From Myxococcales bacterium (GTDB lineage Bacteria; Myxococcota; Polyangia; HGW-17; SLPX01), in assembly GCA_007131745.1 (NCBI GenBank), contig SLPX01000052.1, positions 1 through 9,717 of the forward strand: DNA of 9,717 nucleotides, given 5' to 3'. Shown piece by piece: positions 4,838 through 9,717 of the stretch. The notes beneath the pieces were generated by a model that saw only the letters and a program-made list of their open reading frames with translations, did no database searches and had not been told where the DNA came from. A program made the position numbers and the translations under genes. Position 1 is the first letter of the stretch. The number at the start of each line of letters is the position of its first letter.

Positions 4838-7513
4838 ATGACAACACGCACCGGACAGAATGTTGAAACGCTTTGGAATCTCCTCTTGGTCGACGGACGT
4901 TCATGTGTAATAGACGCTTTGGACGCACTGGCCCGGGATCCCTCTGTTGAAGCGGAAACCAGCATGTTTATCCGTGCAAAACTCTTCGATCTGGAAGCCT
5001 CTTCATGGTATTGCGGCGCCGAACTTCTTGCCGAGGCAACCCGCATACTCCGGCGTACACTTCAGGGACCCTTGCCCTCGGCGGAGAAAACTGAAGAGCT
5101 GCTTTTTGAAGGCATGCACTCTCTTCAGCGGATTCTCTCGGCAATGGCTGCCGAGCATCCGGACGAAAAAGAAATTCTGGCCGATCTGGAATATTTCGAG
5201 TCACTCAAAAAAGATCTCGCAGATCAAACCTCTTTGGAATCGAACGTAACAACTTCCGGGCATAAGGATCGCCAGGATTCAACAAACCTTTCTGAAGATG
5301 CTTGGATTCCCAATGTAACAGCGGATATGTTACCGGCTTTTTTCGAGGAATGCAGCGAGCGTCTTGAAAGCCTTTCCGAAAAACTCCTGGAGCTTGAGGA
5401 TTCCCCGGACGACAGAGAACTGCTTTCAGCGCTTTTTCGAGATCTGCACACCATCAAGGGCTCATCAGCTTTCGTCGGGTTGACCTATTTGAACAGCCTT
5501 GCGCACAAAGCGGAAGATCTCGTCGGAGAATTAAGAGACGGAAAACGGCGCGCTGATGGCCGGGTCATCGATGCTCTTTTGTCGGCCAAAGATACGATGA
5601 CCACCATCCTGGAACGCGCCGCCCAAAACAAACCTCTTTCCGAATTGGACATGAAGCCCCTGCTTGATATGCTGAACAACCCGTCCGACAGGGCTTTCAA
5701 ACAAGTTGTTGAGGCCGATCCCGAACCGGGTTCTGAAGCAACCCGGAGCAAACCCGAACAGGTGGAAGGAAAAAAAGTTCCCGGCCCTGCAACCATCCGG
5801 GTGGGTTTCGAGAAACTCGATGTCTTGCTGAACCTTGTGGGGGAGCTTGTCCTGGACAAGGCCTCAGTGCGATCTGTTCTTCAAAATCTGGATTCTGCCG
5901 CCGGAGCGCTGGAAACCATTCGCAAGTCACTATACAAATACATACGGTTGTCAAAACAAAAGCAAGGAAGTGTTTTGTTTGGGGAAATACGCGCGGTGTA
6001 TGAAGAAATGGACCGGATCGCTCGGTTGTTTAAAACACTTGTCAGAGAATTGGACATGTCCGCGGGAAGTCTTGATTTCGTTTCATGCGATCTTAGGGAC
6101 CAAGTCATGGGACTCCGCATGGTCCCGATTTCCCAGGTCTTCACAAAACACAAACGGACGATTAGAGATCTGGCCAGGATCCTCAACAAAAAAGTCGCTC
6201 TGGAAATCGAGGGGCAAGAAACGGAATTGGACAAGATGCTCGTGGAAAAACTCGACGAGCCGATTTTGCACCTTGTGCGGAACGCAGTCGACCACGGAAT
6301 CGAAGATCCGGAAACACGAGCCCGACATGGAAAAAACAGAGAAGGAAAAATCGTGCTTTCCGCCCGCCACCAGGGCGGTCAACTAATCGTGGAGGTAACC
6401 GATGACGGCAAAGGCCTCGACCCCGAAAGCATAAGACAAAACGCCATAAAAAAAGGTTTGCTTAAAGAAGAAGAGGCGTACGAAATCGACGGGAGATCAT
6501 TGTTGCGGCTCATCTTCGCCCCTGGGTTTTCAACAGCAAACAAGGTAACGCACATTTCCGGCCGGGGTGTGGGTATGGACGTTGTACACGATGCCGTAAG
6601 ACGACTCAGAGGCTCCATCGACGTAAACAGCGTACCCGGAAAATTCACAACATTGACGATTTCGCTGCCCCTGACCCTTGCAATCCGCCACATTCTGCTC
6701 ATGCGCATAGGGGGCGAACTTCTGGCTCTTCCTCTTGACCACGTGGTCCGAACCTTTTCTCTGAATGAGGCCGCGGTCAACATCGTGGGATCGAACCCGG
6801 TGATAGAAGAAGGAAAGACCGTACTGCCGCTCATTAATGTCGGCAAAGTGCTTCGCTACGCCCCTGAAGATGGTTTTGCAGGCAAGAAAGTTGTTTGCGT
6901 GAACTTTCAGGGCAGATACTTCGGAATCTTGTGTGACAGCCTGGAAGGACAGCACGAGATAGTTGTAAAAACCATGGGCGATTTACTTGCAAACGTGGAC
7001 TGCGCAGCGGGAACAACACTTTTCGGGGAACGGGTTGTCATCATTTTGGACCTGCCGGCACTGATCAAACGATGGGAACAAGGGGAGGAATACAAGTTTA
7101 CTCCACAATCTCGAATCCCTTTTCCAACCGGCCATGTTCTTGTGGTTGAAGATTCGCCTCCCACAAGAACTCTTATCAGGGAGCTCTTTCAAAACCTCGG
7201 CTTTAGGGTTACCGAAGCATCCGATGGACTTGAAGCCCTTGAAGCTGTGAAGACAGAACACTTTGATCTCGTTTCCACGGATGTACGCATGCCTCATATG
7301 GACGGATACCTTCTGGCTAAAAATCTCAGAAAAAATCCATCCACCCAATCCGTGCCTATCCTGATGATTTCAGCTCTTGGAGAACAAATCGACAAAGTCC
7401 GAGGTTTTGATGCAGGCATAGATTTATATCTTGTCAAACCAGTTGAACCGTCACAACTTCACGAAGCAGTAAGCAAGCTTTTAGGAGAGCCTTTTTCAGG
7501 GGACAAACCATGA
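4838..7513 (+). CDS. cheA: hybrid chemotaxis histidine kinase CheA with C-terminal receiver
   Basis: An 891-residue cytoplasmic kinase. Order: HPt-like segment without histidine (about 10-104); true HPt/P1 (163-262) with the phosphorylation site in LHTIKGSS, His204; linker with no evident P2; dimerization P3 (320-425); ATPase P4 (426-612) with N box HLVRNAVDHGIE (Asn482), G1 DDGKGLD (522-528), F box FAPGFSTA (560-567) and G2 GRGVGM (575-580); CheW-like P5 (613-745); receiver (764-884) with acidic pair Glu771/Asp772, phospho-acceptor Asp815, Ser845 and Lys867. All residues needed for autophosphorylation and receiver function are present. P3 is about 40 residues longer than in E. coli CheA. It starts 13 bases after cheR behind a weak AGGG (4831-4834) and overlaps the cyclase gene by ATGA, implying coupled translation. 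The receiver may act as a phosphate sink or relay (inference). Confidence 0.95.
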   Translation: MTTRTGQNVETLWNLLLVDGRSCVIDALDALARDPSVEAETSMFIRAKLFDLEASSWYCGAELLAEATRILRRTLQGPLPSAEKTEELLFEGMHSLQRILSAMAAEHPDEKEILADLEYFESLKKDLADQTSLESNVTTSGHKDRQDSTNLSEDAWIPNVTADMLPAFFEECSERLESLSEKLLELEDSPDDRELLSALFRDLHTIKGSSAFVGLTYLNSLAHKAEDLVGELRDGKRRADGRVIDALLSAKDTMTTILERAAQNKPLSELDMKPLLDMLNNPSDRAFKQVVEADPEPGSEATRSKPEQVEGKKVPGPATIRVGFEKLDVLLNLVGELVLDKASVRSVLQNLDSAAGALETIRKSLYKYIRLSKQKQGSVLFGEIRAVYEEMDRIARLFKTLVRELDMSAGSLDFVSCDLRDQVMGLRMVPISQVFTKHKRTIRDLARILNKKVALEIEGQETELDKMLVEKLDEPILHLVRNAVDHGIEDPETRARHGKNREGKIVLSARHQGGQLIVEVTDDGKGLDPESIRQNAIKKGLLKEEEAYEIDGRSLLRLIFAPGFSTANKVTHISGRGVGMDVVHDAVRRLRGSIDVNSVPGKFTTLTISLPLTLAIRHILLMRIGGELLALPLDHVVRTFSLNEAAVNIVGSNPVIEEGKTVLPLINVGKVLRYAPEDGFAGKKVVCVNFQGRYFGILCDSLEGQHEIVVKTMGDLLANVDCAAGTTLFGERVVIILDLPALIKRWEQGEEYKFTPQSRIPFPTGHVLVVEDSPPTRTLIRELFQNLGFRVTEASDGLEALEAVKTEHFDLVSTDVRMPHMDGYLLAKNLRKNPSTQSVPILMISALGEQIDKVRGFDAGIDLYLVKPVEPSQLHEAVSKLLGEPFSGDKP

Positions 7514-9315
7514 CCGGCAACAGCGCGCATTTGAATAACCGACAGCCGCCCGGAAAAGAAAAGGTCACTCTGGTCGTACTTGCATCCACCCGGATATTCG
7601 CCAAAGCCCTAACGGAATCGCTCGAAGGCGCACCGATACGACTGCGAATAGTGGACTCTCCGGCTGAACTTGCAAAAAAAGTGAATGAAAGCCATGCCGA
7701 CGGCATCATGGTTCCCGCAATAACCGCGGAGGAGGATATTCTCCCCCTCGCCATGGATATTCAAAAAAACCATTCTAAAAGACAACTATCCATAATCGTT
7801 GTCGGGTTGGATGACACCCACAGAAAAGAAGCCTCCCGCATCCCCGGTTCTTTTTACATTGAGATCCCGTATGGAAGAAATGAACTCGTTGAAATAATAC
7901 AACGGGCATGTAGACGCCGCAGGTTGATCGCCCTGATAGACGACAGCGAACTCGTTCACAAGCACACGGTACCCGTACTGACCGAAGCCGGCTATGAAGC
8001 GATTTCAGCGCGCGACGGCGTGGAAGGCTTGCGAATGATAAGATCTATGAGGCCGGACCTGGTCATTTCGGACATAGAAATGCCGGAAAAAGACGGCTAT
8101 GAACTGTGCCGTGAAATCAAGGAAGACGCGGAGCTGCAAACAACTCCGGTGGTTATATGCTCCGCGCTGGGAGAAGCTGCGGACATGGAAAAAGGGTTTG
8201 ACGCGGGAGCAGACGATTACCTTGTAAAACCGGCGGTTCCCGAGGAACTGTTAACGCGGGTCCGCAATCTCCTTGCCGGTCTCAAACTGGCGGGCAGAGA
8301 AAAAATTCTGTTGGTGGAAGATAGTCCACCTATAAGACACATGGTAGCAGACGGCCTTGGCCGGCAGGGGTTTGACGTAGAAACCGCAAACGACGGCATG
8401 GCTGGATTTGAAAAAGCGAAAGCCATTTTGCCGGATCTGATCATAACCGATTACGACATGCCCGAATGGACGGGTTTTGAACTTGTTTTCGCTCTAAAAA
8501 AGAATGCTCTGACACGTGACATCCCGGTCATGATGTTAACCGCCCGGCAGACACAGAGAGATCAAGCACAAATGAGAGCAGCGGGGCTCACCGCATATCT
8601 TGTAAAGCCCTTCAGCATAGACAAGTGCGTTGCCTTGGCTGAACGACTTCTGGCTGAAAGACGATTGCTGGATTACAAAAAAGCATCCCTGCTCTATCTT
8701 TCCAAAGGTACTGCTGAAGCAGCTGAAGCACAGGCGGCAATGAGAAAGGTAGGGGCCGAGCGCGCCGATGAATGCACAATGACCGTGCTCTTTTCGGATA
8801 TCTGCGGATTCACTCCCCTGAGTACGAAAAAATCACCTGCTGAAGTTGTAAAGTTGTTAAACGCGTATTTTGATCTTTTGTGCCCGATAATTCTGGACGA
8901 GGGCGGAGATATTGACAAATTCATCGGAGATGCCCTAATGGCCTTGTTCGCCGACGACCCGGAAGAATCCGGCGCAGTTAAAGCAGTTAGAGCCGCCCTG
9001 AGAATGCAGAAAGCCATAAAAGAATGGAGCGGCATGTCCGAAATAGAAATACAAAGCCGCATCGGCATAAACACGGGTCCGGTCGTCCGGGGAGATATAG
9101 GCAGCCGGCATGTAAGACGGGATTACACCGTGATAGGCGACGCGGTGAACCGTGCTCAAAGATTCGAATCCATGGCTCCGAAAGGCGCTGTCTTGATCAG
9201 CAAAGCCACATATGAACTGTGCAAGCATTCAGTAAAAGCTGAGAAAATCGAAAATATCAAAATCAAGGGCGTAGATGGACCGGTTACAGGATATCTTATA
9301 AAGGAACTATTTTGA
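7510..9315 (+). CDS. multi-receiver class III adenylate cyclase (pseudoREC-REC-REC-CHD)
   Basis: A 601-residue soluble protein. Residues 17-136 have receiver-like length and strand pattern but lack the acidic pair, phospho-Asp and Lys. Receiver 2 (138-257) has Asp144/Asp145, Asp188 in VISDIEMPEKDG, Ser218 and Lys240. Receiver 3 (264-384) has Glu270/Asp271, Asp314 in IITDYDMPEWTG, Thr344 and Lys366. A helical linker (about 385-420) leads to a class III cyclase homology domain (415-600). Its metal-binding Asp430 is in LFSDICGFT and Asp474 in DKFIGDALMALF. Purine-selecting Lys470 and Thr540 are in place, and transition-state Asn547 and Arg551 lie in YTVIGDAVNRAQR. The Lys/Thr pair fits class IIIb adenylate cyclases, so cAMP is the likely product; cGMP is less likely. 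AGGGG at 7498-7502 is its ribosome site, and its ATG overlaps the cheA stop. The location directly behind cheA makes CheA the expected phosphodonor, and cAMP the pathway's output. Confidence 0.92.
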   Translation: MTGNSAHLNNRQPPGKEKVTLVVLASTRIFAKALTESLEGAPIRLRIVDSPAELAKKVNESHADGIMVPAITAEEDILPLAMDIQKNHSKRQLSIIVVGLDDTHRKEASRIPGSFYIEIPYGRNELVEIIQRACRRRRLIALIDDSELVHKHTVPVLTEAGYEAISARDGVEGLRMIRSMRPDLVISDIEMPEKDGYELCREIKEDAELQTTPVVICSALGEAADMEKGFDAGADDYLVKPAVPEELLTRVRNLLAGLKLAGREKILLVEDSPPIRHMVADGLGRQGFDVETANDGMAGFEKAKAILPDLIITDYDMPEWTGFELVFALKKNALTRDIPVMMLTARQTQRDQAQMRAAGLTAYLVKPFSIDKCVALAERLLAERRLLDYKKASLLYLSKGTAEAAEAQAAMRKVGAERADECTMTVLFSDICGFTPLSTKKSPAEVVKLLNAYFDLLCPIILDEGGDIDKFIGDALMALFADDPEESGAVKAVRAALRMQKAIKEWSGMSEIEIQSRIGINTGPVVRGDIGSRHVRRDYTVIGDAVNRAQRFESMAPKGAVLISKATYELCKHSVKAEKIENIKIKGVDGPVTGYLIKELF

Positions 9316-9332
9316 ACCGAGCTCTTTGGATC

Positions 9333-9349
9333 AAGGAGGATTTCAATTG
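9333..9349 (+). promoter_or_regulatory. ribosome binding site and TTG start of cheB
   Basis: AAGGAGGA at 9333-9340 is a strong Shine-Dalgarno sequence, about 7 bases before TTG at 9347-9349. This start gives MHNKSKIRVLVVDDS, the normal length ahead of the first receiver strand. No in-frame ATG exists before Met18 of that reading, so the TTG is well supported. Confidence 0.8.
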
Positions 9350-9717
9350 CACAACAAGTCAAAAATCAGGGTCTTGGTGGTAGATGACTCCTTGTTCATG
9401 AGAGGGGCTATCAAGAAACTGCTCGAAGAGGACAGCCGCTTCGAAGTGGTTGGACAAGCCGGCGACGGCGCAGTTGCCGTACAAAAAGCAGCTGAACTGA
9501 AACCGGATGTCATAACCATGGATTTCAACATGCCGATCATGAACGGCGCTGAGGCTGTCCGTCGTATCATGGCGCAGAATCCGACCCCTGTCGTCATGCT
9601 TTCAGCACATACAACCGACGGGGCCAGGGAAACCATTGAAGCTCTTGAAAAGGGCGCTGTCGACTTCATTACAAAACCCTCAGGAGAGGTTTCTTCCGAC
9701 ATTTCAAGGGTCGGACC
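9347..9717 (+). CDS. cheB: CheB methylesterase, N-terminal receiver domain, 3'-partial
   Basis: The first 123 residues are visible; the frame is still open at the window edge. They form a full receiver domain: Asp13/Asp14 in VLVVDDS, phospho-acceptor Asp59 in ITMDFNMPIMNG, Ser86 in VVMLSAH and Lys110 in FITKPSG. The stretch EALEKGAVDFITKPSGEVSSDI at 98-119 is typical of the receiver of CheB, where the domain is followed by a linker and the methylesterase/deamidase catalytic domain. The catalytic part lies outside the window, so the CheB call rests on this receiver signature and on context after cheR and cheA. CheB removes methyl groups added by CheR once phosphorylated by CheA, giving adaptation. 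It starts 31 bases after the cyclase stop and is probably the next gene of the same operon. Confidence 0.88.
   Translation, partial: MHNKSKIRVLVVDDSLFMRGAIKKLLEEDSRFEVVGQAGDGAVAVQKAAELKPDVITMDFNMPIMNGAEAVRRIMAQNPTPVVMLSAHTTDGARETIEALEKGAVDFITKPSGEVSSDISRVG

Noticed and set aside
5835..6386. 183-codon open frame on the plus strand inside cheA
   Set aside because: It is out of frame with the well-conserved P3/P4 kinase region and its translation shows no domain.
7127..7489. separate CheY gene at the end of cheA
   Set aside because: The receiver is continuous in frame with P5, with no stop between them, so it is a fused domain.

Overview
The window carries one chemosensory operon, all on the + strand, preceded by the 3' end of an unrelated-looking membrane transporter gene. 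Base composition looks balanced (about half G+C), genes are tightly packed, several starts are GTG or TTG, and CheA and its partner protein carry many receiver domains. Together these suggest a Gram-negative bacterium with a complex signalling repertoire, possibly a sulfate-reducer-like Desulfobacterota (deltaproteobacterial) lineage. That assignment is a low-confidence guess from style, not from a marker gene.

Layout: 2-967 is the C-terminal half of a polytopic transporter (MFS / nucleotide-translocase-like, 5' end outside the window). A 71-base gap with a candidate sigma-70 promoter follows. Then come cheW (1039-1503), a transmembrane methyl-accepting chemotaxis protein (MCP; 1563-3644, GTG start), cheR fused to a C-terminal STAS-like domain (3637-4824, TTG start), and a hybrid cheA with a C-terminal receiver (4838-7513). 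They are followed by a three-receiver adenylate/guanylate cyclase (7510-9315) and the N-terminal receiver of cheB (9347 to the window edge, TTG start). MCP/cheR and cheA/cyclase overlap by 8 and 4 bases; other gaps inside the operon are 13 to 59 bases.

How the parts should work together (inference from known families): the MCP senses a periplasmic ligand and CheW couples it to CheA. CheA autophosphorylates on His204 and can pass phosphate to its own receiver, to receivers 2 and 3 of the cyclase, and to CheB. CheR and CheB set receptor methylation. The window has no stand-alone CheY and no flagellar gene. The only dedicated output protein seen is the cyclase, whose catalytic residues are all present and fit ATP as substrate. 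The most interesting reading is therefore an alternative-function chemosensory system that controls cAMP rather than the flagellar motor.

Three degenerate modules repeat a theme of scaffolding parts without the phosphorylation residue: a pseudo-HPt at the CheA N-terminus (Phe50 where His is expected), a pseudo-receiver at the cyclase N-terminus, and a STAS domain on CheR without the usual serine. No RNA genes, insertion sequences, CRISPR arrays or clear terminators were seen.
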